From contig CAXKWD010000003.1 of assembly GCA_964059195.1 (NCBI GenBank), positions 17,342,606-17,406,605 of the forward strand: a stretch of 64,000 bases of DNA, in the 5' to 3' direction. Positions 23,679-34,480 of this stretch are shown here, piece after piece (positions within the stretch are counted from its first letter, which is position 1; each line of letters starts with the position of its first letter). This stretch comes from Ectobius pallidus (taxonomy: Eukaryota > Arthropoda > Insecta > Blattodea > Ectobiidae). The position numbers and the translations under genes were made by a program. The notes beneath the pieces are model-generated. The model did not search any database. It saw only the letters and a program-made list of their open reading frames with translations, and had not been told where the DNA came from.

Positions 23679-23949
23679 ATGGTGCACAGTGAGGCCGGGC
23701 CCGGCGCGAGGGCCATGTTTTATCGTGACAACACTACCACAACTCTTGGTTTACCCAAAAGTCCAAGTTTCCACTCTGGTTTGGATCTAGTGGCCGCTGC
23801 CACAGACCCCGTAACCAACGGCACAGTGGCGGGGTTATCACAGGTATCCGCTGGGGTTGACCCCACGGGTCACAACGGGGACGCTGCCCCAGGGGACATG
23901 CTCATCTACAGTGACACAGGACTCCCAAGACAATTACCTTCTCTGCTAG
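23679..23949 (+). CDS. Probable first coding exon, perhaps an alternative start of the B56 gene
   Basis: The open frame reads MVHSEAGPGARAMFYRDN, then a Thr/Gly/Ser-rich stretch ending TGLPRQLPSLLG, and stops at a consensus donor (CTAG|gtaaga) in phase 1. An in-frame TAG lies at 23613, so translation must start inside the exon. Candidate starts are ATG 23679 and ATG 23715; the second has a good context (GGCCATGT). A short out-of-frame ATG at 23671 overlaps. The protein shows no domain I know. It lies in the B56 intron on the same strand and ends in the same phase as the 13.4 kb exon, so it could splice to the same next exon, as alternative first exons of vertebrate PPP2R5C do. Its ending QLPSLL loosely echoes QKLPLLK. 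It could instead belong to another gene. Confidence 0.6.
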
Positions 23950-24249
23950 GTAAGATTACGATTGATGTTCATGATCTTGATCGGACTTCGATTTTGTCAT
24001 ATATTTGATTTTAAAAATACCCTATAAACAAGGCTTTTTTCTCTCTTAAACATTCTGAAAAATGCACTAAAATTATTTTTAAATACCCTAAGATAACTGT
24101 TATATTCTAAACTAGCTGGTTTTCCGTCCTTCGTACGCGTTGAAAAGAAATGAAAGGGGAAAAAAAAGGAAGGAAGGAAGAAAGAAAGAAAACTTGCAGG
24201 GTTTTTTAACGTCATTCCGACTATTTTCCCACAACATTTTTACTGGATA

Positions 24250-24724
24250 GTGTCCAGAAATCTAAAAATTAAGATTTATAAGTCTATTATCCTGCCTGTT
24301 GTATTATATGGATGTGAGACATGGCCGCTAACTGATCAGGAAGAACATAGTCTGAGAGTTTTTGAAAATAGGGTGCTTCGAAAAATATTTGGGCCCAAGA
24401 GGGATGACAATGGGGACTGGAGAAAATTGCATAACGATGAGCTTCAAAACCTGTACGCATCCCCAGATATAGTAAGGGTCGCGAAGGATGAAATGGGCTG
24501 GACATGTTGCACGCATGGGGGAGGGAAGACATATCTCAAAAGTATTGACTGGGAGACCCGAAGGGAAAAGACGACGTCGAAGACCTAGACGTAGGTGGGA
24601 GGACAATCTTAGAACGGATTTATGGGAAGTAGGATTTATGGGGGATGATTGGATGGAGTTAGCACAGAATAGGGTTGAATGGCGGACTCAGGTAAGCGCG
24701 GCAATGAACCTTCGGGTTCCATAA
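24250..24724 (+). pseudogene. LINE reverse-transcriptase C-terminus, frameshifted
   Basis: Frame one reads KIYKSIILPVVLYGCETWPL, then HSLRVFENRVLRKIFGPKRD, and the end of the protein continues in another frame as MKWAGHVARMGEGRHISKVL, GRPEGKRRRRRPRRRWEDNL, and AQNRVEWRTQVSAAMNLRVP plus a stop. This is the thumb and C-terminal tail of a non-LTR reverse transcriptase. The frame change lies near 24488-24530. The YADD core is missing. Confidence 0.9.
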
Positions 24725-26340
24725 AATAGATAATATTCTTGCTCTCTAAACATAGAATTACTTGTACTATCACGAACGAAAACTGTAGTAAGATGATGTA
24801 AAAAGTCAGCAGAATTATTATGGATTAACTTATCATTACTGACTTAGCAGGACGTAATAATACAATCAAATTGTAATTAAATAATTAATTTAAATGTGGA
24901 TATTTTAGTTGAATTCGAGGTGGAGATTTTTAGTTGAATTTTTTATAGCATAGTCATCTTTTTCACTGCGAAATTTTGCTAGTAATGTATAAGGTTATAT
25001 TACTTGTTAAACGATTAATGTACTTTTGATATTAAATTAATGGCTAGTCTTAAATCGATTGATATCATTCACTGATCAGAGAAATAATATACATTGGTGG
25101 ATACCATACAACATCGATTCCACCGCCATCATTTGTTTTTGTGTGTAAGTCTGTTGGTTCATTTCCCAAGCTGTGTGCTTCAAGATACATAATATGTGTT
25201 TTTTCCTCTCCATTGTCTTTGATGTATAAAATACAATATTAGTAAACATTTTTTAACTTGACTTCAATTCGCCCCTCTCCCGTTTGCACCAAAAAAAATG
25301 GGTGAAAAAGAATGGCAAGTAAGATTTTCATAACTCCGGTTTCGATAATTCAAATTTAATAACGGAAAATGATGTCTCATTTCGTTATATTGTACAGAGT
25401 GTGACATATATACAGCTCAGTAAGTGGGGTTACCTAAGTAAAAAGCTTGGAAAAGCAGGTTTGCAGTCTAAACCCCTACTGTGTCGGCAAATTCTCGGCT
25501 TTAGATGTTCTGAGGACGATCTAGTCTAGAAGGTGAAAGCTGGAAATGCTGATAATGTAAATCAGCTTTTCCTAAGCACCTATTACCTCTCAAATTAAAT
25601 AAAGTACTTTCAAACATGAGTCCTTGGTTCAAAGCAAAAAGCAAATGGGTTAATATAGAGCAGACAAGTACAGTTAAATTCCGAACATATAGATCACCAA
25701 TTGTGTGCTGAATATTTGAAATGGTGAAGGTTATTTGGCACAGTAGTAGGCCTACAGAATTTTTAGTTCTACAAGTAGACAGATTTTTATGTTTGGAACA
25801 GAACATTGAATAGTATATCTCACCGAAATCGAACTCTTTCTTATGCAGTAAGATCTATAAAAATCTTTGTTTCATTAATTTCCATATTAGACACAACTTG
25901 ATCTTAATTATTCTGCCTTCAGCTCCATTAACCTGTTACCAAAAAGGCGTTTATTGAGAGTGCATTAAAGTATTTATTATCCTAACGAAATAAGTGCATT
26001 AACTTAGCAGAAAATAAGCTTCCCTTAAGAGTTACCTATGTATGGATGCATTTTATTCAGTAGAGTATATTCTTGGTTCTTAGTGTCGTTTGCCTAATGT
26101 TTTTAAACGGGTCAATCGCTGATGGCGTGTTACATGTATTTTTTTCTGGTTTTAGCTATTGTATTTAATATCAGTAATGTAATATTATTATATAATGTTC
26201 ATTTTAAGTTTGACATGCTAATATTCAAATTGTCTGTTGATATGTTCTTTGAATCTACGAATTGCAATAAATGTTGTATTATCTTTTTCTTATTATGTGG
26301 TTTTGAATATACTAGTACAGAGGCTGAAAATTTATATTAA
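24725..26340. other. No element recognised
   Basis: Presumed intron of the B56 locus, AT-rich. Open frames at 25501-25806 and 26122-26340 have no family resemblance and biased AT-rich codons, so I do not call genes. Confidence 0.4.
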
Positions 26341-26356
26341 GTTTTATTTAAACTGT

Positions 26357-26681
26357 TAAACTGAGCGAGGTGGCCGAGATGGACTCGCATTTTGGCAGTC
26401 CCTAGTTCAAATCCTATAGCCGCTAATTTGACATTTTTATTTTTATGTAAGTGTGCGATTGTCATGATATCACAAATCTGTATAGTTCTGCTGATGCTTT
26501 ACGATTTTAATCTGATAAAAAAAACTTTAAAAAACTAGATCTTTGTTCTCCCGTAAGCCCTGCTTCATTACTCATCTGGAGGTTAACTGGGAAATAAATA
26601 AAAAAAATATGCATATCATAATTGCAATTATAACTGATTAAACAAAAGCATTCTGGCACTTTGTTACATCAGTTTACCTGA
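26357..26681 (-). mobile_element. SINE D joined to the end of an AGTGCCAGAATG repeat
   Basis: The plus-strand SINE (head GAGCGAGGTGGCCGAGATGG as A box, AGTTCAAATCC as B box, tail ACTAGATC) runs to about 26545. It continues into the repeat end (CGTAAGCCCTGC..AAAAGCATTCTGGCACTT). The same junction is seen at 38910-39060. The repeat portion is on the minus strand relative to 6225. Confidence 0.78.
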
Positions 26682-26696
26682 CTTTATTAAGTTCGA

Positions 26697-27115
26697 GAAT
26701 GGTACTTTCTGAGATGTGTGGTGGACGGGAAAATGTCTGCCCGTGTGTGTACGCCCGATAACTCAAATACGCTTTATCGAATCTTCATGAAATTGGTATA
26801 CGCATTTATAACGTCTATGGGAAGAAGCTTATTGATTTTGGACCCAATCAGTTGGCCGGTACCGGAGTAACGACTAATTAAAGGTCACTTGTTTTTTAAA
26901 TGGCAATCATCACTATACTACATAGCCGCGCTGCTAAACACTTAGGGACTTGAGTACAATGCAGTCATATGTTTGTAAATTTATTATATCACGCCTTGCT
27001 TTTGATGTGAGGCATTTGTTGTGATTTCGTTTTGTTGTTATCCCATTTATTTCTTCAGATGTGCATATCAAACTTTCTGAAATATGGCCTATTAACTCCA
27101 TCTGGTACTTTGTTA
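26697..27115 (-). repeat. AGTGCCAGAATG-family variant, short form
   Basis: Begins AGAATGGTACTTTCTGAGAT, has the (TGTCTG)-type stretch, GCTTTATCGAATCTTCATGA and CGGTACCGGAGTAACGAC, then ATACTACATAGCCGCG and TGTTGTGATTTCGTT. The same order, with extra internal DNA, is found at 40998-42107. Confidence 0.65.
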
Positions 27116-27411
27116 CGTGATTTCTTCGATGACGGTGAATTTAATCGATAAAATGCAGACCTCTCATTATATTACCTGTGATAATTGTTTTGGTGCTAAC
27201 ACGTAGTACAATAATAGCAAATTACTCGCATTGAGATTTTGTCTTCCTCATCTTAAATAAAAGTAAATCCTGTACGTACTAATTTCGTTGATAAAGTACA
27301 TCTTTAAAGGAAATTATTGATCAATTTTGAAACTTCAGAGCTACATCTACAAATAGAATCCTTACATTGCATTATAAAAATATAACATTTCCTTCAATAA
27401 ATAGGCTGAGT

Positions 27412-28109
27412 CAGGGCCGTGGAAAGAAAGCAAGGGCCCCAGGGACAAATTTCCCCGGGCCCCCGTCAAATATTAAATTCATTACCCAACTCGCCCTTTA
27501 TAATATATGCAACAAAAAGATTGTGTAATAATATTACATCATTATTAAGTGCCAGAATGATACCGGTACTTGACGAGATTGTCTGGTAGACAGGACTGTC
27601 TGTCTGTCCGCGTGTCTGTAAGCGCGATAACTCAAATACGCTTTATCGGATTTTCATAAAACTGGGTATACCCTTTATAACGCCCATGGGACAAAGCCTA
27701 TTGATATTGGACCAAATCGGTTAACTGATGCCGGGCACGAAACGGAAAAATAATTAAAATATCATAATTTGGAACAATTTTATCTGTATCTACCAGTTTA
27801 ATCTTTTGAAAATTATGATTTTAAATGCCGAACGTAGTGAGGCCTACTGTTGAGTCCAAAAAGATTTCTGCTTCTACTTTTAAAAAATAGAAATTTTTCT
27901 TAAAAAATAATCCGTTTCAGATTAACTGCTAAATTCCCTGTCACCGTTATACGACAGGACACTGCAGATAAAATAAACACATAAAACATAACTTAAGCTG
28001 TTTATTGACTTATAACAAATTTTATTTTACAGTAAACTTAGAAAGTAAAAAATAAAATCTGGTCGGCCGGGCCCCCTTTTGGGGCTGCCCCTCCCTCTCG
28101 TCTGGCCTG
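27412..28109. mobile_element. hAT element with nested AGTGCCAGAATG fragment
   Basis: A perfect 8-bp duplication GGCTGAGT flanks it (27404-27411, 28110-28117). Ends CAGGGCCGTGG and CAGGCCAGACG (complement) are only partly alike, each followed by GGGCCC-rich text. A fragment of the AGTGCCAGAATG repeat is inserted at 27547-27735. No transposase is seen. Confidence 0.82.
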
Positions 28110-28267
28110 GGCTGAGTAACAGAAATGTCTATACAACAATACTAACTGACTCTTATTTTCAGAAATACTGTATATCTTAGTACTATTTACATTTTATGAG
28201 CAGGATAGGATATAACGGAGGCAACAGTAAGTTAACCTGCAGGGTGTGTGAAGTAATTAAATTATAA

Positions 28268-28570
28268 GGATATTGCTGAGAAGATAAGTAGAGTGCTGCT
28301 AATCTACGGCGCCCTGGTGTAGCCCAGGCAGTAGCTCTCACTGTTAATTAAAATATGTGATTATCGGGGTTCATATCGGCCTGCCTTAGAGGGTCACAGC
28401 GATAATTATCGCTGTGGGGATACTCGTATGCTAATCTGTCTGTATGCTTCCGGGCAGTTGCCATTTCTGCTGGGGAGGAAATGAGCCCAGAGACTAGATT
28501 ACAATACTGCCCCAGAGATCTGCTAAGCCATAGGGAACGAGGGCTTTCGAAAGGCTTTTCCTATTTAAAT
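28268..28570 (+). repeat. GC-richer segment with tRNA-like head, possible SINE
   Basis: GCGCCCTGGTGTAGCCCAGG and ATCGGGGTTCATATCGGCC resemble A and B boxes at a plausible distance. The following body contains CTGCTGGGGAGGAAATGAGC. A part of similar style is at 31900-32040 (AGCACCAGTTCCCCAGCATT). No clear 3' end or duplication was found. Confidence 0.45.
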
Positions 28571-28886
28571 GCCAGCTCTGGGTTCTGTTGCGAACTGTTT
28601 TTCAGACTCCAGAGAAACAATAATTAAGGAGCGTGTTTCCAATCTCCACTCAAGTTATTTTGTTATGAATTTCGGGAGGAACGAAAAACTTATTGTGTTT
28701 AAGATGTAATTTACTTTAACTGTATCCATTAGGAGTGATTTTGTGCAGCAACATACCAAAGTATGGAACAGTTTTATTTTCGTGTTGAGGTCAAAATAGC
28801 ATCTCCAAACTATTAATTTCTCCCACAAACCACTTAAACCAATGCATTTAAAGAATAAAAAAAGCATAGAAATGGACAATAATAAT

Positions 28887-30342
28887 TAGGGTTGGATGTT
28901 TATGACGTAAAAAGTTGAAAATATGACTGCAAATATGCCCTTAAAACGACTCAATATGACCCAAAAACCCTAAATATGACCTAATAAAAAAATCCCTTTA
29001 GGCAGGCCTACAGGCTGAGGTAGATTTCAAAGTGCTTTTGGTTTAATTTATTATCGCTGCGCAGCACTCTTCTTTTTTAGCCTTGGCATGGCAAACCTGC
29101 AGTAAAGAGGAAGAGCCTACAATCATTTGTTTTGACAACAAGAATAGGATATAATATTCTGGGAGGCCGTGCGCAAGATCAGCAATGAATAAAATTAGCA
29201 AAGCCGCTAAACAAGACAAAATTATGATATTATAATAATTCTTTTAAGTGTTATTATTTTCAAACATTAAAATCTCGCGTCATATGAGAGCTATCAAGAA
29301 ACTATTTATTGATTTGTAGAGTACTCATCAAGAGCTTTTCAACGATAGCCTACCCCACAAGACGTGGTTTCAAAAGTTTCGAATTTTCATCCCCCGCCCC
29401 CACCCCCACCCCCACCCCCACCCTCACTCGAACCCCCGAATCGTTGGTGTCACTGTGAACTCCATAGGGAGTACTCTAATTTATTCAAACAAAGTTTCCC
29501 TCTATACTTCATAGGGGCCGAGATATACATTTTTAAAAATTTCAACCCCCTCCCCCGACCACCCCCTTGGGCCAATTTTGCTCATTAACGAACTTGTCCG
29601 AACTATTGGGCCTAGAAATAACATATTAAAATTTGGTTCAAATATCTTCAAAATTACGGCCGCTATCGTGTAAAGATATATATATATATATATATATAAA
29701 TATCACAAAAAAAAATTTTTTCAACGGGCGGTGGTTTCGTACTTAGGGGAGCATGAAACGTAAAGATATGAAAGAATTTTTCGAAAATCATGACATGGTA
29801 TCCATTGCAATAGGTAGATTTTTCTTCGAAATCTACCTAATAACATATATTCAAAAAAATTAATGTTCCAATTTAAAACCTTTAAAGACACTAAATTCTT
29901 ACATCACACGAATTCAGTTTTACTTGCAATAAACTTATATTTTTTAAAGAATTTTCTCCTGTTTGTTCGCTTCATCCAAATACTCCTAATATTTTGTAGA
30001 CTTGCGTGCCCCGATAAAATAAGAATAATTTCATTAATTTTTAAATTTAAGTTGCCTATTAATGTGGCATAAACGATTGAATTAATTAAATAAATTTCAA
30101 ATTTAACCCGACGGTGTAGTACATACACTATATAATTGTGCTCCTTTACCAAATTTATGACGTTAATTTGCAAATATGGCCAGAATATGACCAAGTCCAC
30201 AAAATGACCAAAATTTGACTTTATGTGCAAAATAAAAACTTTCCGATTACGATAACAAGCGTGCAATTCATGTTTAATTCGTGTTTGCAGCGAAACGGAG
30301 GTCAGGATAAAAATATGACATGTCATAAACATCCGAACTCTA
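28887..30342. mobile_element. Larger hAT-like element with ATGAC subterminal repeats
   Basis: Ends TAGGGTTGGATGTTTATGAC and the complement of GTCATAAACATCCGAACTCTA. Repeated AATATGACC/CTAAATATGACC units lie inside both ends, as in the other hAT MITEs here. Flanks ATAATAAT and ATAGCAAC match poorly. Within it are a C-rich (CCACCC)n tract near 29390-29425 and a (TA)n near 29671-29698; these may mark nested insertions. Open frames across them are artefacts. Confidence 0.7.
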
Positions 30343-30343
30343 A

Positions 30344-30350
30344 TAGCAAC

Positions 30351-30390
<40 letters not shown>
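30344..30390. repeat. (ATA)n microsatellite
   Basis: Uninterrupted AAT/ATA units abutting the right end of the hAT-like element. Confidence 0.9.
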
Positions 30391-30391
<1 letters not shown>

Positions 30392-31084
30392 CCATTTCGT
30401 GCTAATTACACTTGAATTGTGCAATCTACATTCTTAGTATGATAATTAACTAATATATTATATCCATTAACTAAAACAGTTGCATGGAAACAGTTAAGTC
30501 GGAAAATAGTGTAGTGAAAGAGGATGTGATACGGAAGAGATATAGGCTAGTATTTTTTTACTTTTTATTTGCCTTGCAATTGAAAAAAGAAAAGAATGGG
30601 AAAAAAAGAGCACAACCACTCTAGGGACACTTCTGCAAATCCCAGCTAGCTTTTTTAATTTTGTATTTATTTGTGTTTACCGGAGGTCATGTTTGTGTTT
30701 GTGTTTTTGTTTCATTCTAATCAGCATGCATACGTCAATTGAAAACAATGTGGACAACATAATAGCATTTTTTTTACAGAACAAAGAAAAATAAAACCAT
30801 TGTGCGTTCATGAAGGTTAAATGGTGATATACGCAAACAGAATTTGGATCGTTCCGTATATTAACCCTAGTGTGCAGAAAATGTATGGTCTAATACCATG
30901 GTATATAGGCTCAAGACATCCTCGCATCACTCCATCGCCCGAAGACTGGGATGACTTTGAGTATGGTTTCACAATGTTAATGTGGTTTTCTCCATTTCAA
31001 GGAGAAATAGAAGTATATTTACTATATTTAGTAGACTACTAAAAGCAGAAAGAGATACCGCATTTCCTTAAATTGCAGAATTAC
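30391..31084. other. No element recognised; one odd open frame
   Basis: A 73-residue plus-strand frame at 30821-31042 (includes WYIGSRHPRITPSPEDWDDF) has a more protein-like composition than the other short frames, but I do not recognise it and it shows no consensus splice layout. I do not call it a gene. Confidence 0.35.
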
Positions 31085-31176
31085 AAAGTATCGAAAAAGT
31101 ACCAAGCGAGTTTTCTGAAGTTTCGCTTGATGCCTATACCATCCAAGTATCGAGAGTATCGAGGACCAATCCTACG
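31085..31176. mobile_element. Truncated end of the TCGATACC hAT MITE
   Basis: GCGAGTTTTCTGAAG, TATACCATCCAAGTATCGAG and GTATCGAGGACCAATCCTA match the last ~110 bp of 13685-14097. The rest of the element is absent. Confidence 0.7.
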
Positions 31177-31190
31177 ATTAATCTTTCATA

Positions 31191-31799
31191 TCTATATTAA
31201 TAAAAGGAAGTGTCTGTCTTCCTTCTGTCTGCCTGTCTGTCCTTCCGCGATGCCCAGCGAAATCTACTCAACGCAGAGATCTGAAATTTAAACATAGGTG
31301 GGCTGAAGGGTCGGAAACTGCACCTCGAAGCCGGAATTTTAATTTTTGCTTTCGTTCGTGAGTTATGAATGAAAAACGAGCAAAAAACGTGCATTTTTTG
31401 CGTTTTCGAAGCATCAGTTTTCAGTTATACATTTCAATGTCAAATCAATTACAGTTGGCTTTGGCTATTTTTGTCATACCTTGGAAATAAAACTTTCGCG
31501 ATCGCTTGAATGTTGTAAGTCCTAAATATGGTCAAACATTGCCTACACACGGCCAGTGTGAAAGAATTATCATTCCAATGGTCAAACATTGTTTTATTTG
31601 GACGAAACTCGCTATACAGGGGTTTTCTGGGCCAAGGAACTCGAATCTGAGGTAGCTTTTACCAGGCGACGCTATCTAATCGTAGTATGTTGCCCACGTG
31701 ATTTAGGTGTTATTAAAATATATAATGATTTAACTATTATGCTCTTGATTTTTAATTTTTTAAATAATTATCGCGGGCGAAGCCGCGGGCACATGCTAG
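31191..31799 (+). mobile_element. Non-autonomous Helitron
   Basis: Begins TCTATATTAATAAAAGGAAG after an A and ends with a GC-rich hairpin (GCGGGCGAAGCCGCGGGC) then ACATGCTAG before a T. A 5' TC, a 3' hairpin about 10 bp before CTAG and insertion between A and T with no duplication define Helitrons (family knowledge). No Rep/helicase is encoded. A 36-bp SINE scrap with its own duplication sits at 31542-31577. Confidence 0.93.
31542..31577 (+). mobile_element. 36-bp SINE tail inserted in the Helitron
   Basis: The insert (CCTACACACGGCCAGTGTG.. to ATCATTCCA) equals the 3' tail of SINE family C at 22190-22225. A perfect 14-bp duplication ATGGTCAAACATTG lies on both sides (31528-31541, 31578-31591). 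It is an extremely 5'-truncated retroposition event. Confidence 0.9.
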
Positions 31800-32098
31800 T
31801 GTATCATAAAAGAGTTAAATAGCATAGGTTTTAGATGAAGTCAACAAGGATGAAGATAGGTGAAGAATGATGGGCTTTTTTGCCATGTAATATTCTGAGA
31901 GAATATCCTTATCAACTGCATGATGCATTGAGAGTTAGCACCAGTTCCCCAGCATTAGGGCGTCAGGCCTAGTTAGATGTCACTTAAGCATGACATAGTT
32001 TGATGAGGGGCTCATTTCCCCAACACCCGTCCGTGTATTCGTGCACATGTGACCAGACTATATGCAAATATGACTGGTGGTGGTAGGTAGGTTATGTA

Positions 32099-32455
32099 CG
32101 AGGGCCTTCCACAAAGCAAGTTTCCCTGGGGCCGTTTATAGAAACAAAACAAAAATTCAAGGAAATATTTATTGCAACAGATACAGCCAGTGTTCAGCTA
32201 TTTTCAACATATTCGCCACCGGAATTGAAACATTTGTCATACCGTGGGACCAACGTTTGAATGCCTGTGTCGTACAAGTCTGCCGCCTGGGTTTTGGACC
32301 ACTGTGTAGCAACCATTTTCGGCTCTCTGTCATTCTTTGTCATTTCGTGGGGTGTAGGGAAAGATTAAAATCACTGGGTTCGAGGTCCGGGCCTTTAGTT
32401 GGATGTTTAAAAACCTCCCAGCCGAACTTCTGCAGGAGACTTGCTAGGAGATCAC
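32099..32455 (-). mobile_element. Single arm of a mariner related to 54840-55492
   Basis: Starts after TA with CGAGGGCCTTCCACAAAGCA and matches the left arm of the 54.8 kb element through CTGCAGGAGACTTGCTAGGA. The minus strand holds a decayed mariner C-terminus (LLASLLQKFGWEVFKHP and, in broken frames, WSHGMTNVSIPVA). The inverted second arm is missing; another element follows. Confidence 0.8.
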
Positions 32456-32475
32456 CCTCTAAAGATTTCATATAG

Positions 32476-32800
32476 GATTGTGTGTGTCGAAATCACCTGG
32501 ATGCTGTCTACGGCCAGCAGTGGATAGGACGGGGCGGTCCAGTTCCCTGGCCACCGTGTTCTCCTGATTTAACCTGCTTGGATTTTTTCTTTTGGGGTCA
32601 CATTAAAAGCCTTTCGAGCACCTCTTGTAAACTGTTAATACATTTTTGTTTTCTTTTGTCTTTACTTGTCTTTTCAGTTTCCTGTGATTCATACTGCTTT
32701 ACAAGCTATACAAGCTTTACATTCCTATACGAAATATGCTTATTTGGGTTCCCTCTACCTACCTTTACATATTTGAGATATAGTTTAGGACCACCCTGTA
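32476..32800 (+). mobile_element. 3' part of a DDE transposon (TACAGGGTGGTCC end)
   Basis: The frame reads NHLDAVYGQQWIGRGGPVPW then PPCSPDLTCLDFFFWGHIKSL. WPPxSPDLTxLDFFxWG is the third-catalytic-Asp region of a DDE_3-type (Tc/mariner superfamily) transposase common in insects. The right end TAGGACCACCCTGTA is a typical inverted-repeat terminus. The protein shifts out of frame after the motif. Its left half is missing. Confidence 0.8.
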
Positions 32801-32899
32801 CCTGAAGTTGTAGGCCTACAATCGAGTATACCTTAAGTTCTGTTTTCGTAGTGATAAAAGGAAGGAGTGAAGAAAGGGGGGGGGGGAAACATTCATATT

Positions 32900-32985
32900 G
32901 ATAAGACGTGATACGAACCAGGGACGTCCTGAATGTCAGTCCAGGGTTGTAGCGGCTGAGCCAGCTGTCTCGGCATTGCAGTTTT
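32900..32985 (-). mobile_element. tRNA-like SINE head fragment
   Basis: On the minus strand CAGCTGGCTCAGCCGCTACA (A box) and CCCTGGTTCGTATCACG (B box) are properly spaced. No typical tail was recognised. It could also be a decayed tRNA pseudogene. Confidence 0.55.
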
Positions 32986-33228
32986 GTGTGCTTTTCGAGA
33001 CGTTGTTGCTTCCTCCAAATCTTGGCAAACTTCATTTGCTACCTTGCTTGTCCAAATAAACTTGTAACTTTCTTGTTAACATCATTGCTCTAATGGAGTT
33101 AGTTTGCTTTTTTTTTTCTTTCTAGTAAACAAGTGAGCACTCAGAGCATTTTCTTCTACCAGTCTTTCTTCTCGCCTATTTGATGTTATTTCTAATAAAC
33201 ACTGATTTTCTGTTATACTATACTATAT

Positions 33229-33355
33229 TGCGATACAAGTGCCGTAAGCGATGCATACGGATCGAGGAAAGAGTTTAAAAAAACGAGGCGCTCGCGTCGA
33301 GTTTTTTCAATTTTCCGAGATCCGTTATGCGCTTACGGCACGAGTATTGCATGCT
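33229..33355. repeat. GC-rich long hairpin with GTGCCGTAAGCG stem
   Basis: GTGCCGTAAGCGATGCATAC on the left pairs with GCGCTTACGGCAC on the right over about 34 bp including GGATC. The centre is CpG-rich (CGAGGCGCTCGCGTCGAG). Related GTGCCGTAAG and CTTACCGCAC text recurs at 33541-33590. No class is known to me. Confidence 0.65.
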
Positions 33356-33700
33356 ATTTTTGCACGATGATTATTTATATCAATTTAATTATATTAATTG
33401 AGATATTACCTGAAAATATTATGTATATACACTATTGAAGATGGATGTTATATTTCAGAAAGTGATTCGCATGTGTTTGTTGTTATGGGAATCGAATAGT
33501 TGTCCTGCGGGGCCTTGTTCATAAAGGCTTGTATGATGATGTGCCGTAAGTAAATTCTTACCGCACGGAAACTCTTACCGCACATAGCAACAAGATTGCG
33601 TGCGGGAATGTCAACTTACGATCCACGGCAACAATATTCGTAAGTACCACTAATTAGTTAAGTCGTGCACATTTTTTTACGTTGCTCTTTTGTTCCTTAA

Positions 33701-34433
33701 GGGGGTACATACAGCTTTCGGTGAAATTCATAGGTGAGAAGTAGGTGAATTTCATTATTTTTTTCCTCAGCTATGAATTGCTCTACAACCTTGCAATCTG
33801 ACATACTCTTTATTGACTACTATTACATACTATTTTCATAATTATACAAACTGATACAGTTACGGGTAATTATCTTTTAAAATGTCAGCCACGTTTCATG
33901 CACTGAAATGCTCTTTCCGAAATAATTTCCAGAAATCTCAATATTTCTGAGTGATTATTTTTCTGTGTATTTGTTAATATCATATGAACAACAATATCTA
34001 TAATCATACATTTAACATTAATAATTCATTTTAAATAAATAATTAGATATATAGGCCTATTAATGAAAAAGAAAATTAAAAAATAAATTGATTTTTAAAA
34101 TACTTATACAGTAGATATCCCAAAGATTGTACATGAGGTTCATATGATGTTGCAAATAGATTAAAAAAGAATTACGCCCAAATATTACCATTTGTGGAAA
34201 TTATCACGGAAACTGCATTTTAGTGCATGAAACGTGGTTGCCATTTTGTAATGATAAATACCTATAACTGTAACAGTTTGATTAATTTTGAAAATAGTAT
34301 GCAATTGTACAAGTAGTCAATAAAGAGTATGTCAGATTGCTAGATAGTAGAGCAATTCATTGCTGAGGAAAAAAATTATAAAATTCACCTATCTAATTCA
34401 CATATGAATTTCACTGACAGCTGTATGTCCCCC
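33701..34433. mobile_element. Fold-back element with TTAA flanks (piggyBac-like)
   Basis: TTAA stands on both sides (33697-33700, 34434-34437). Ends GGGGGTACATACAGC and complement GGGGGACATACAGC lead into long arms of about 230 bp (33701-33930, 34193-34433) which are inverted copies with modest divergence, around a 260-bp AT-rich centre. TTAA duplication is the piggyBac signature. Non-coding. Confidence 0.82.
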
Positions 34434-34480
34434 TTAATCTTATAAGGGATTTTGTTTCCGAGAAACTGAATTCGTCTATA

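Noticed and set aside
23613..23949. 23.7 kb exon as an internal exon following the B56 exon
   Set aside because: Joining phase 1 from 13630 to a possible acceptor at 23614-23615 would put the protein frame out of register; a first exon fits better.
29904..30395. Minus frame of 163 codons starting with a Tyr run
   Set aside because: The start lies in a (ATA)n tract and the rest in a hAT-like element; composition is AT-driven and no family is recognised.
32077..32475. 132-codon plus frame as a host gene
   Set aside because: It lies antisense to a decayed mariner arm that also occurs at 54840-55492.
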